IMG/VR virus record: IMGVR_UViG_3300047356_000900
Span: 1-25,647 of that record
Direction: 5' to 3' (one strand)
From: a virus
DNA: 25,647 nucleotides
Below, piece by piece: positions 16,537 through 24,774 of this stretch. The notes under the pieces are model-generated. The model saw only the letters and a list, made by a program, of their open reading frames with translations, did no database searches and was not told where the DNA came from. The position numbers and the translations under genes were made by a program. The stretch's first letter is position 1, and every line of letters starts with the position of its first letter.

Positions 16537-19500
16537 ATGGCAGAATTTAAGCTAGGTAGAATTAGATTTATTTGGAAGGACTCGTGGACAACAGGAACGA
16601 GTTACCTAAAAGATGACGTAATTAGGTACGGTGGACGTACTTACGTTGCAGTGAAAGGGCATACTTCAAGTGCTGATTTCTACACAGACGCATCACATTG
16701 GAACTTATTCAGTGATGGTACAAAATGGCAAAGTGATTGGTCAACATCAACATTTTACAAAATTAATGATATCGTAAGATATGGTGGTATTATTTACATT
16801 TGTAACAGTGGCCACACAGCACAAGCAACATTAGAAGCTGATCAATCAAAATGGGATCAGTTTGCTACATCAATTGACTGGAAAGATAATTGGGTAGCTG
16901 GAACAGTTTATAAAGCAAACGACTTGGTAAAATATGGTGGTAACATTTATTTGTGTAACACTGGTCACACTGCCGCGGCTAGTAATGCACTTGGACTTGA
17001 ACAAGATATTTTAAAATGGGATTTGTTCTCAGAAGGTCAAGACTGGAAACAGAATTGGGCTATTTCAACTCGTTACAAAATTAACGATATTATTAGATAT
17101 GGTGGAACACTTTATGTTTGTAATACTGGGCACACTTCAAATGCTACAGCCGCAGGCGGACTCGAAGGAGATCAAGCCAAGTGGGATTATTTAAACAAAG
17201 GTTTTGAATATTTAGGCGAATGGGTTAACGCTTATAGATATAAAGTTAACGACATTGTACTATTTGGTGCAACACTTTATATTTGTACTACTCATCACAC
17301 ATCGGTTGTTACTAATAATGATTCACAGTTAGGTACACTACAAGCAGATATTGCGAATTGGGAAAAATTTGTACCTGGACTAGAATTTGAAAATTCATGG
17401 CAACCAGATGAAAGATATCAACCAGGTGACTTTGTAACTTATGGTGGTAACCAATATGTTGCTAATGATAATGTTTTTGCAGAAAATCCTGCATCAAGTT
17501 CTAAATTTGATCTAGTAACTTCAGGCTTTAATAATAGAGGTGACTGGGGAGATGACTCTACTAACCAAGATTACAGAATTGGTGATGTTGTTAGACTAGG
17601 TGGTTATACTTACCTAGCTATTGCTGACAACCAAGCACAACGTCCACCAAACACTACTTATTGGTCAAGACTAAACCAAGGTATTGAATGGAAAAACGGT
17701 TGGACAACTGCTACATTATATGATGCAGGTGATACAGTACGTGAAGGCTTAATAAGTTATATTTGTATCCTTGCACACACATCAAGTGGTACTAATAAAC
17801 CATCAGCAGATGATGGTACATATTGGAATACACTAGCAAGTGGTGCTGAAGAATCAGCAATTACCACTGAAGGTGATTTACTTTATCGTTCAGGATCAGG
17901 TCCTGCAAGATTACCAATTGGTGGCGAAGGACAAGTACTAAGCGTTAGTGCAAGTGGAATACCTGAATGGAGAGATTTTGGTTTAACTCCAGATGTTTAC
18001 TATGTTGCAACTAACGGTGCAAATAAAGTATTCCCAACAGGCGGCGCAACACTTGATCGTCCTTGGAAATCAATTCGTTACGCATGTGAAGAAATTGAAA
18101 AAGGACCTAAGAATCCAAATGCGGCATCACTGTTAGAAGAAAACAGAATGTTTATAGCATACGAAACTGCTAAATGGGCTAAGAGACAAATCATTACACA
18201 GACATCACCATTCTTTATTGGTTTTGCTTTTGATGAAGCTAAGTTCCAAAGACTAGCAGGTTTTGCTTTAGACGGTATTGTATTAGATCTTAAAAAAGGT
18301 GGAAACATACATACTGTTAGAGTTGCACAAGCAATGAAAGACAACGTAAGTCCAGATTACTTTACAACAGGTGGAGAATCACAAAATGTTGCGGCACTTA
18401 ACTTTGTAATTGATCTAGTAGAAGATGTACTAGATAGTGCTACACCTCCAGCAGACTATCAAGATTTAGATAGTGTTGCATCAGCTGATAGATACTTACA
18501 AATTAAAGATGCTACAAGAGTTGAAGAAGCAACTGCATTAGCAGAGTTAACAGCAAGTATGGCTATTATTACTTCAGCAGTTTCACTAGGTGCAGGTTAT
18601 ACAGTTCCAACAGCAAAGAAAACACACAAAGTTATCTATGTTAAAACAGGAACATACAAAGAAGTACTACCTATTAGAGTTCCAGAACTAACAGCTATTG
18701 TTGGTGACGAACTACGTAGTACAAGGGTTGAACCAGCAGGTCAGCAAACACAAGCAAGTGATACAACTTATTCACTAGCTGGTATTTTGCACATGAAATC
18801 AATTATTGATGACGTTATTGAAGGTACAGCTATTACAAGACAAACTGGTAACACACTTACACAGAATGTTAGTAAGCCTTGGAGTACTAGTGGTGTATCA
18901 ACTTATGTTGAAAACTTATGTACAGAACTTTATGATCAAATTGATTATTTAGTTAACGGCGCATCAGGCGATAGTACAGCACCATTATATAGAGGTGCGA
19001 ATGAAAGAGTTGATGATCAAACTAAGTTTGCGGCGGCAAGAATACTGCATTTGAATAAAGCGTTTATTGGCGAAGATGTAACAAAATATATTAATGTTAA
19101 CTATCCGTCATATACGTTTAACGAAACAACTTGTAAATCAGACGTTGCACATTATATTGATGCATTCATATATGACTTAATTAATGCAACAGGCGAAGGT
19201 AGTAACTATGCTACACTAACAGCAGGATTAATGTACGGTAACAGTGTAAACGGTTCTGCATTAGAAAATATGTACCTACTAAGAGATGGTACAGGTATTA
19301 GAAACCAAACACTAGGCGGATTAACAGGTGTACTAGGATCAGCAAACGCATACGGAACTAAACGTCCAACAGCAGGAGCATACTGTTCATTGGATCCAGG
19401 ATGGGGTCCAGATGATGATCGAGTATGGATTACAACACGTTCTCCATATGTACAAGGTGTAACAAACTTTGGTACTGCATGTGTTGGATTAAAAATTGAT

Positions 19501-21378
19501 GGTTCATTACACAACGGTGGTAACGATTCTATTGTTGCTAACGACTTTACGCAGATTTTAAGTGATGGTATTGGTGCATGGGTTACTAACTTAGGTAGAG
19601 CAGAACTTGTTTCAGTGTTCTCATACTATGGACATATTGGTTACCTAGCTGAAAACGGCGGTAAGATACGTGGTACTAATGGTAACTGTTCATACGGTGA
19701 CAGAGGTGCAGTATCAGAATTTATTGACGTTACTGAGATTCCAACAACAGGTGGTGTGAACAATAGAAAACTTGAAGCACAAATTGGTAGAGCATTAACA
19801 GACGGTAATCAAATTATACATTTTGAATATACTAACGCTGGTAATAACTACTCAAGTTCAACTTACACAATTAGTGGAGATGGATATGGTGCAGTAGTAG
19901 CTAACGGTAACTATGTAAACAATGGATTGTTCGAAGTTAGATTACGTAACCCAGATGACGGATCCAGTTACAATGAAAAAGATACTAATAGCGATGGACT
20001 GTTTAACGATTCAGACTCAATTGGTGGTAGAGGTTACTCTAGCAGTGAAAACACTGCACAGGCAGGTAATGCTACGACTATTACATTGTCAAACACTGAA
20101 ACAGCTAACAGTACAAAATACGTTGGTATGAGAGTTGTAATTACAGCAGGTACAGGCGCAGGGCAGTATGGATTTATTGCTTCATACAATCCAGGTACTA
20201 AAGTTGCTAATATTGCAAAAGAAAGTGATAATGCGGCAGGATGGGAAACATGGCATCCAACAAACGGTATCCAGGCAACACTAGACGCTACAACAGCATA
20301 TAGTATTGAACCAAGAATCCAAGTAGTTGGTGGCGGTGGTAGTGGTGCTCAAGTTAGAGCAGGTGTTACAACTGGCAGAATTACACAGTTCTACATTATT
20401 AATCCAGGTAGCGGTTATACAAGTACTCCGACACTAACAATTACAGACCCAAGTGAAACTACTGAAGTTCCATGGCAATGTAGAGTTGGTAATGGTGTAC
20501 TAGCACAGCCTACATGGACTGCAAGAGGTACAGACTTTGAAACAGCTGGCGGTACTGTAACAGGTGATGGTTATGCTGACATTTATCAATCAGCACAATT
20601 TATGAACGTTTACGGAATGAGTGATGTTCCAGTTGAAGGTGCAAACTTACAACTTGATGGCGATAGTAGATTCTTTAAAATTGTGTTTGTTAGAGAATTG
20701 TTAGGCAGTGCAGGAAACTATACTGCTAACTTACAAGTGTCACCAGACTTAGGAGTTGAAACTTCTCCAGAGCATGGCACTAACATTACAATAAGAAAAC
20801 GATTTAGTCAAGTTAGATTAACAGGACATGACTTCCTAGATATTGGTACAGGTAATTTTGCAAGTACAAACTATCCAGGAACACCATCTGTTGCTAACGA
20901 TCCAAATGACGAAGTTCACGAAGCTGGCGGAGGTAGAATATTCTACACAAGTACTGACCAAGATGGTAACTTTAGAGTAGGTAGATTGTTCAACGTTGAA
21001 CAGTCAACAGGATCTGCGAGCTTGAATACAAGTGCATTTAGTTTAGCAGGACTACAAGAATTGTCACTAGGTGCAGTTGGCTTAGGACAAGGCGGCGCTG
21101 TTATTAATGAATTTAGTACAGATGGTACATTTAGTGCTAGTTCAGATAACGTTGTTCCGACACAAAGAGCAATTATCACATACATCAATTCACAGATTGG
21201 TGGAGGTAGTAGCTCTCTGAACGTTAACGCAGTTACAGCAGGTAAAATAAATATTACTGGTAATACAATAGGTACAACCGATAATAGTCCAATTACTGTA
21301 ACTACGGGAATGAACTTTAACGGCGGTGTAAGTGGAAGTCCAGTTGCATTTGCGTACTTTTTAACAAGTAAAACATAA
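16537..21378 (+). CDS. Giant fibre-like protein with CBM-like repeats, beta-helix and two helical inserts (1613 aa)
   Basis: Paralogue of the product at 10912. It has the same N-terminus and eight aromatic CBM5/12-like repeats (about 13-433) in matching order, then a beta-helix beginning YYVATNG (488). Inside the helix two related alpha-helical segments occur: about 532-600 (LLEENRMFIAYETAKW, then DGIVLDLKKGGN) and about 836-900 (ILHLNKAFIGEDVTKYI, then C866, then IDAFIYDLI). Between them the strand KVIYVKTGTYKEVLPIRVPE resumes the DUF1565-like scaffold. YVQGVT to YLAENGG is nearly identical to the paralogue. Its downstream part (GGGGSGAQVRAGV joined to NPGSGYTSTPTLTITDP) lacks the propeller insert. 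FYTSTDQDGNFRVG is at 1469, and the C-terminus (NVVPTQRAIITYIN, LNVNAVTAGKI) is typical of marine T4-like phage structural proteins. It is probably a surface fibre; the role of the helical inserts is unknown. Confidence 0.82.
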   Translation: MAEFKLGRIRFIWKDSWTTGTSYLKDDVIRYGGRTYVAVKGHTSSADFYTDASHWNLFSDGTKWQSDWSTSTFYKINDIVRYGGIIYICNSGHTAQATLEADQSKWDQFATSIDWKDNWVAGTVYKANDLVKYGGNIYLCNTGHTAAASNALGLEQDILKWDLFSEGQDWKQNWAISTRYKINDIIRYGGTLYVCNTGHTSNATAAGGLEGDQAKWDYLNKGFEYLGEWVNAYRYKVNDIVLFGATLYICTTHHTSVVTNNDSQLGTLQADIANWEKFVPGLEFENSWQPDERYQPGDFVTYGGNQYVANDNVFAENPASSSKFDLVTSGFNNRGDWGDDSTNQDYRIGDVVRLGGYTYLAIADNQAQRPPNTTYWSRLNQGIEWKNGWTTATLYDAGDTVREGLISYICILAHTSSGTNKPSADDGTYWNTLASGAEESAITTEGDLLYRSGSGPARLPIGGEGQVLSVSASGIPEWRDFGLTPDVYYVATNGANKVFPTGGATLDRPWKSIRYACEEIEKGPKNPNAASLLEENRMFIAYETAKWAKRQIITQTSPFFIGFAFDEAKFQRLAGFALDGIVLDLKKGGNIHTVRVAQAMKDNVSPDYFTTGGESQNVAALNFVIDLVEDVLDSATPPADYQDLDSVASADRYLQIKDATRVEEATALAELTASMAIITSAVSLGAGYTVPTAKKTHKVIYVKTGTYKEVLPIRVPELTAIVGDELRSTRVEPAGQQTQASDTTYSLAGILHMKSIIDDVIEGTAITRQTGNTLTQNVSKPWSTSGVSTYVENLCTELYDQIDYLVNGASGDSTAPLYRGANERVDDQTKFAAARILHLNKAFIGEDVTKYINVNYPSYTFNETTCKSDVAHYIDAFIYDLINATGEGSNYATLTAGLMYGNSVNGSALENMYLLRDGTGIRNQTLGGLTGVLGSANAYGTKRPTAGAYCSLDPGWGPDDDRVWITTRSPYVQGVTNFGTACVGLKIDGSLHNGGNDSIVANDFTQILSDGIGAWVTNLGRAELVSVFSYYGHIGYLAENGGKIRGTNGNCSYGDRGAVSEFIDVTEIPTTGGVNNRKLEAQIGRALTDGNQIIHFEYTNAGNNYSSSTYTISGDGYGAVVANGNYVNNGLFEVRLRNPDDGSSYNEKDTNSDGLFNDSDSIGGRGYSSSENTAQAGNATTITLSNTETANSTKYVGMRVVITAGTGAGQYGFIASYNPGTKVANIAKESDNAAGWETWHPTNGIQATLDATTAYSIEPRIQVVGGGGSGAQVRAGVTTGRITQFYIINPGSGYTSTPTLTITDPSETTEVPWQCRVGNGVLAQPTWTARGTDFETAGGTVTGDGYADIYQSAQFMNVYGMSDVPVEGANLQLDGDSRFFKIVFVRELLGSAGNYTANLQVSPDLGVETSPEHGTNITIRKRFSQVRLTGHDFLDIGTGNFASTNYPGTPSVANDPNDEVHEAGGGRIFYTSTDQDGNFRVGRLFNVEQSTGSASLNTSAFSLAGLQELSLGAVGLGQGGAVINEFSTDGTFSASSDNVVPTQRAIITYINSQIGGGSSSLNVNAVTAGKINITGNTIGTTDNSPITVTTGMNFNGGVSGSPVAFAYFLTSKT
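16573..17835 (+). repeat. Eight CBM5/12-like protein repeats in the 16537 gene
   Basis: The repeat units open at KDSW, QSDW, KDNW, KQNW, LGEW, ENSW, RGDW and KNGW. Each continues Y...ND.V.YGG..Y.C..GHT or a variant. Units 2-4 are closest to the consensus. Units 6 (YQPGDFVTYGGNQYVA) and 7 (RGDWGDDSTNQDYRIGD) match units 6 and 7 of the 10912 product, showing that the eight-unit array predates the duplication. Confidence 0.7.
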
Positions 21379-21380
21379 TG

Positions 21381-21388
21381 GCTAAATA
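21381..21388 (+). promoter_or_regulatory. Variant late promoter (GCTAAATA)
   Basis: GCTAAATA lies 2 bases after the stop at 21378 and 19 bases before the ATG at 21408. It repeats the variant element seen at 6346. It probably drives the block 21408-24772. Confidence 0.55.
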
Positions 21389-21407
21389 CTAACATAGGAG
21401 TAATAAA

Positions 21408-21734
21408 ATGGCATCAGGAATATTAGGATCAAGCGATCTTTCAGCAAATACAAATACTACGATCTATACAGTACCAGCTGATACATATAGTGTTGTTACT
21501 ATCAACTTTTGTAACAGAGGTTCGAATACAACAAACATTAGATTATCAACAAGTACTAGTGATACACCAGGAGCGGCAGAATACTTAGAGTATGATGTAT
21601 CCGTTGGTCCAAATGGCGTACTAGAGAGAACTGGTATTGTAATTGACGCAACTAAAAAAGTTGTGGTAAGATCAAGTCAAGCATCTGTAACCTCAATGGT
21701 TATGGGTATTGAAACAGCCGTACCAGCGGCATAA
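21408..21734 (+). CDS. Small beta-sandwich virion protein, paralogue group 1 (108 aa)
   Basis: A 108-aa beta-rich protein. Residues about 17-45 (TTIYTVPADTYSVVTINFCN, then RGSNTTNIRLSTS) give the most typical form of the family that also includes the 1378 and 10199 products. The C-terminal half has a GVLERTGIVIDATKKVVVRS turn and ends in a hydrophobic strand. There is no signal peptide and no enzyme motif. AGGAG (21396-21400) sets the start. It is the first gene of a block leading to the Cys-rich triplet, so it may be an adaptor or collar for those proteins; that is inference from order only. Confidence 0.75.
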   Translation: MASGILGSSDLSANTNTTIYTVPADTYSVVTINFCNRGSNTTNIRLSTSTSDTPGAAEYLEYDVSVGPNGVLERTGIVIDATKKVVVRSSQASVTSMVMGIETAVPAA

Positions 21735-21754
21735 CATAAGGATAGGATAAAGCA

Positions 21755-22210
21755 ATGGGAAGAAGAATATCAGTAGGTTCACCAGGTTTAACTGTCCCTT
21801 TTGGAACTACAGCACAAAGAACTACTAATGCAGGCGGTGGTGCTTTAAGATTCAACACAGATTTAAGTGTGTTAGAACTTTATAGTACTGATCAATCAGC
21901 ATGGTTACCAGTGGGTACTTTGAGTGCTAAGACAGTTACAACAACGTATTCAGCGGCATCAGGAGAACAGTTATTCTGTGATACTAACGGCGGCGGATTT
22001 ACTATTACACTTCCAGGTTCACCAGCAGTAGGTGACGTCATAAGATTCTTTGACTTAAGAAAAACTTTTGACTCCAATGCTTTGACACTAGCAAGAAATG
22101 GTAAACTAATACAAGGCGATTCGGCCAATTTGACTGTTAGTACAGAAGGCGCGGCATTTGATATTGTTTATTCGGGCGATAGCTACGGATGGCGTATCTA
22201 CACTGTATAG
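21755..22210 (+). CDS. Short fibre-tip-like protein (151 aa)
   Basis: The N-terminus carries VPFGTTAQR (about 14-22) followed by GGALRFNTDLSVLELY and a Trp, the same module as in the larger fibres. From about residue 65 there is a C-terminal beta-domain: GEQLFCDTNGGGFTITLPGS, then PAVGDVIRFFDL, LTLARNGKLI, and an ending YSGDSYGWRIYTV. This domain is familiar from ends of phage tail fibres, where it forms a trimeric tip. AAGGATAGGA precedes the ATG. It lies between the small beta-protein gene and the Cys-rich triplet with short gaps. It is probably a short fibre or fibre extension; a role in receptor contact is plausible but unproved. Confidence 0.78.
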   Translation: MGRRISVGSPGLTVPFGTTAQRTTNAGGGALRFNTDLSVLELYSTDQSAWLPVGTLSAKTVTTTYSAASGEQLFCDTNGGGFTITLPGSPAVGDVIRFFDLRKTFDSNALTLARNGKLIQGDSANLTVSTEGAAFDIVYSGDSYGWRIYTV

Positions 22211-22231
22211 AGAATTATTAAGGAAACGTAA

Positions 22232-23071
22232 ATGGCAACATACAGCAGTTACAAAAAGGTTACATCGGAAGGAATACCCGACGGATCAATCACACGTACC
22301 AAGTTACAACCTGGTGCAGGTGCTTGTCGTAAGACACAATGGGTATTCAACGAACGCGGTATGCAATGTCATATGTGTGCAAGAACATCAGGATGTTGTC
22401 AACAGGCAAATGGTAGATGTTGCTATTGGTGTGCACCAGACAATGTCTACAAAGTAACATTTGAAATTTGGGGCGGCGGAGGCGGCGGTCCAGGACATAC
22501 ATGTTGTAATTGTTGTTCATTTGCAATTGGTGGTGCAGGCGGAAACTATGCAATTCAAACAATTGATACCAATCCAGGATGTCAATATAGTGTTTGTGCA
22601 GGCGGAAGTTGGCCATGTGGTAAATCACATACGTGTTCAGCGGGCATGGGTTGTAAATCCTATGTTAACGGTCACAACCTAAGTAACTTTTGTGTTACTG
22701 GGGCATGTGGCGGTTGGATGTGTAATGGTGATGCATGGGGTCAAAGACATGCTGTAACAAACTGTGCGAACTGTTTAATTTGTGGAATATTTGGTGCTGA
22801 CTTTGGAATGATGGGCGGTATGGGTATTAAAGCAGGTACAACAACTTGTAGATGTCACGGACAAACAGGTTGGACAGGAGCGGCCGCAGGTATGGGTGTA
22901 TACGCTGGTACAACTACTAACGAAGCGTGGTGTGCTTGTGGATGTCATATTGTTTGGCCAGCAGGCGGCGGTGTTCCAGGAACATCTAGTTACTGTAACA
23001 ACTGGGCAAAATGCTGTTCAGGTGGTTCAGGTCAAGGCGGATCTGGCATAGTAAAAATAACGTTTGTATAA
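22232..23071 (+). CDS. Cys/Gly-rich adhesin-like protein, copy 1 (279 aa, 31 Cys)
   Basis: First of three tandem paralogues. By hand count it has 31 cysteines (about 11%), many as CC, CxxC or CxC, for example CHMCARTSGCC, CCNCC, CANCLIC and CACGC. Residues 1-30 (MATYSSYKKV, then GSITRTKL) are a low-complexity lead like virion-attachment peptides. EIWGGGGGGPG and GGAGGNY recall glycine-rich fibre domains and the poly-glycine adhesins of T-even phages. GCKSYVNG, LSNFC, GWMCNG and CGIFGADFG (188-192) are shared by all copies. Residues about 197-230 differ strongly between copies. It ends WAKCCSGG...GSGIVKITFV. No signal peptide. Cysteines may bind metal or form disulfides after release; neither can be decided from sequence. 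The ribosome binding site is AAGGAAA. Receptor binding is inference. Confidence 0.8.
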   Translation: MATYSSYKKVTSEGIPDGSITRTKLQPGAGACRKTQWVFNERGMQCHMCARTSGCCQQANGRCCYWCAPDNVYKVTFEIWGGGGGGPGHTCCNCCSFAIGGAGGNYAIQTIDTNPGCQYSVCAGGSWPCGKSHTCSAGMGCKSYVNGHNLSNFCVTGACGGWMCNGDAWGQRHAVTNCANCLICGIFGADFGMMGGMGIKAGTTTCRCHGQTGWTGAAAGMGVYAGTTTNEAWCACGCHIVWPAGGGVPGTSSYCNNWAKCCSGGSGQGGSGIVKITFV

Positions 23072-23083
23072 GGAAAGAAAATA

Positions 23084-23920
23084 ATGGCAACATACGCAAG
23101 TTATAAAACATTAACAGCAGACAACTTCCAAGAAAATAGTATTACGGCGGCTAAACTAGGTGCAGGCGCTGGTAACAAATATTGTGTATTTTGGGTTTAT
23201 AATGAACGTGGCATGTATTGTCAAGCATGTTCAGATGCTGGCGATTGTTGTGAACAAGCAAATGGTAAGTGTTGTTACTGGACAGTTCCAGCTAACACTT
23301 CAAAAGTAGTATTTGAAATTTGGTCAGGTGGAGGCGGTGGCGCAGGCGCTACTTGCTGTAACAACTGTATGCACTCTGCAGGTGGATCAGGCGGTAACTA
23401 CGGTGTAAAAACTATTGATACATGTCCAGGTTGTACATATTCAATTTGTGCAGGTGGAACATGGCGTTGTAGTAAATCACATACTTGTGTAGCAGGTATG
23501 GGTTGTAAGAGTTATGTTAATGGTGCAAATTTAAGTAACTTCTGTACTACAGGTGGATGTCCGGGTTGGATGTGTAACGGTGGTGCATGGGGACCGAACC
23601 ATACACAAACATGTGGTAATTGTAATATATGTGGAATTTTTGGAGCAGACTTTGGAATTATGGGATCAACCGGGGTAACAGGTGGACACGGTGGATGTCA
23701 ATGTAAATCAGGTGACTGGGGAATGTCAGGTGCGGCACCTTTTGTAGGCAGACATAGTGCAGGCGCAACTACACAAGCATGGTGTAACTGTGCATGTTAT
23801 GTTAACTGGCCAGCAGGTGGCGGACAAACAGGAATGAGTTCATATTGTGGTAACTGGGCAAAATGTTGTGCAGGCGGCAATATGGGTGGATCAGGCATGG
23901 TTAGAATAACATTCGCATAG
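23084..23920 (+). CDS. Cys/Gly-rich adhesin-like protein, copy 2 (278 aa, 30 Cys)
   Basis: Second copy, 12 bases after copy 1 (AAGGAAAG before the ATG). It has 30 cysteines, nearly all in register with the other copies. This copy lacks some Cys present in copies 1 and 3: the YWC position reads YWT, and CCNCC reads CCNNC. It has an extra one in TIDTCPGC. The glycine-rich signature is EIWSGGGGGAG, and GADFG is at 187-191. The divergent segment (about 195-231) reads STGVTGGHGGCQCKSGDWG and then a His/Ala-containing stretch, unlike either neighbour. The end is KCCAGGNMGGSG and a short hydrophobic strand. It is the most divergent member overall, which may reflect a different ligand; that is inference. 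Confidence 0.8.
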   Translation: MATYASYKTLTADNFQENSITAAKLGAGAGNKYCVFWVYNERGMYCQACSDAGDCCEQANGKCCYWTVPANTSKVVFEIWSGGGGGAGATCCNNCMHSAGGSGGNYGVKTIDTCPGCTYSICAGGTWRCSKSHTCVAGMGCKSYVNGANLSNFCTTGGCPGWMCNGGAWGPNHTQTCGNCNICGIFGADFGIMGSTGVTGGHGGCQCKSGDWGMSGAAPFVGRHSAGATTQAWCNCACYVNWPAGGGQTGMSSYCGNWAKCCAGGNMGGSGMVRITFA

Positions 23921-23932
23921 TAAGGATAAGAA

Positions 23933-24772
23933 ATGGCAACATACGCAAGTTATAAAAAAGTAGCAAATGACAGTATAGTTAACGGAACAATTACATCCGC
24001 TGATATCGCACACGGTAACGGTAACAATATGGGTGTAAAATGGATTTACAATGAACGTGGCATGCAATGTCATCAGTGTGCTAGACAATCAGGTTGCTGT
24101 CAACAAGCAAACGGAAAGTGTTGTTACTGGTGTGTACCAGATGGTGCAAGTACAGTAACATTCGAAATTTGGTCAGGTGGCGGTGGTGGCCCAGGTCACA
24201 CTTGCTGTAACTGTTGTTCATTTTCAATTGGCGGCGCTGGAGGCAATTATGGGTCTAAGACTATTGCAACATCTCCAGGATGTCAGTACAGTGTATGTGC
24301 TGGTGGTGCTTGGCCGTGTGGTAAAGCACATACTTGTGGTGCAAGTATGGGTTGTAAGAGTTATGTAAACGGACATAACTTATCGAATTTTTGTACAGTA
24401 GGCGGCTGTGGTGGCTGGATGTGTAACGGAGACGCATGGGGTCCAAGACACACACACTTTGGTTGTGAAAACTGTAATAGATGTGGTATTTTTGGAGCAG
24501 ATTTTGGAATGATGGGATCTACAGGATGGGAACCAGGACATGGTTACTGTCACTGTGTGTATCAGTATTCAGGATCAGGACAACCTCCATTAATTGGTAA
24601 AATGACAGTATCAGTAACTAGCGAAGGATGGTGTAACTGCGGTTGCCATATTGAGTGGCCAGCAGGGGGCGGAATGCCAGGCGTTAGTTCATATTGTGGT
24701 AACTGGGCTAAGTGCTGTGCAGGTGGATCTGGACAAGGCGGCTCAGGCGTTGTTCGAATAACATTCATGTAA
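23933..24772 (+). CDS. Cys/Gly-rich adhesin-like protein, copy 3 (279 aa, 30 Cys)
   Basis: Third copy, 12 bases after copy 2 (AAGGATAAG before the ATG). The first half is very close to copy 1 (CHQCARQSGCCQQANGKCC, CCNCCSFSIGGAGGNY, GCKSYVNGHNLSNFC), so these two may be the most recent pair, or may be homogenised by recombination. The N-terminus (MATYASYKK) is closer to copy 2. GADFG is at 188-192. The divergent segment (about 196-231) is EPGHGYCHCVYQYSGSGQPP followed by LIGKMTVSVTSEGW. It ends CCAGGSGQGGSGVVRITFM. The mosaic similarity pattern suggests recombination among copies. Same uncertain role as copy 1: probable surface adhesin or fibre tip. Confidence 0.8.
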   Translation: MATYASYKKVANDSIVNGTITSADIAHGNGNNMGVKWIYNERGMQCHQCARQSGCCQQANGKCCYWCVPDGASTVTFEIWSGGGGGPGHTCCNCCSFSIGGAGGNYGSKTIATSPGCQYSVCAGGAWPCGKAHTCGASMGCKSYVNGHNLSNFCTVGGCGGWMCNGDAWGPRHTHFGCENCNRCGIFGADFGMMGSTGWEPGHGYCHCVYQYSGSGQPPLIGKMTVSVTSEGWCNCGCHIEWPAGGGMPGVSSYCGNWAKCCAGGSGQGGSGVVRITFM

Positions 24773-24774
24773 AT

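Noticed and set aside
22158-22682. Overlapping open frames within the Cys-rich genes on the + strand
   Set aside because: They lie entirely or mostly inside well-supported genes, have odd composition (Val/Gln/Cys shadows) and lack ribosome binding sites.
22820-24629. Diversity-generating retroelement acting on the variable segment of the triplet
   Set aside because: No reverse transcriptase or template repeat is visible in the window, and the differences are not confined to A-containing codons.
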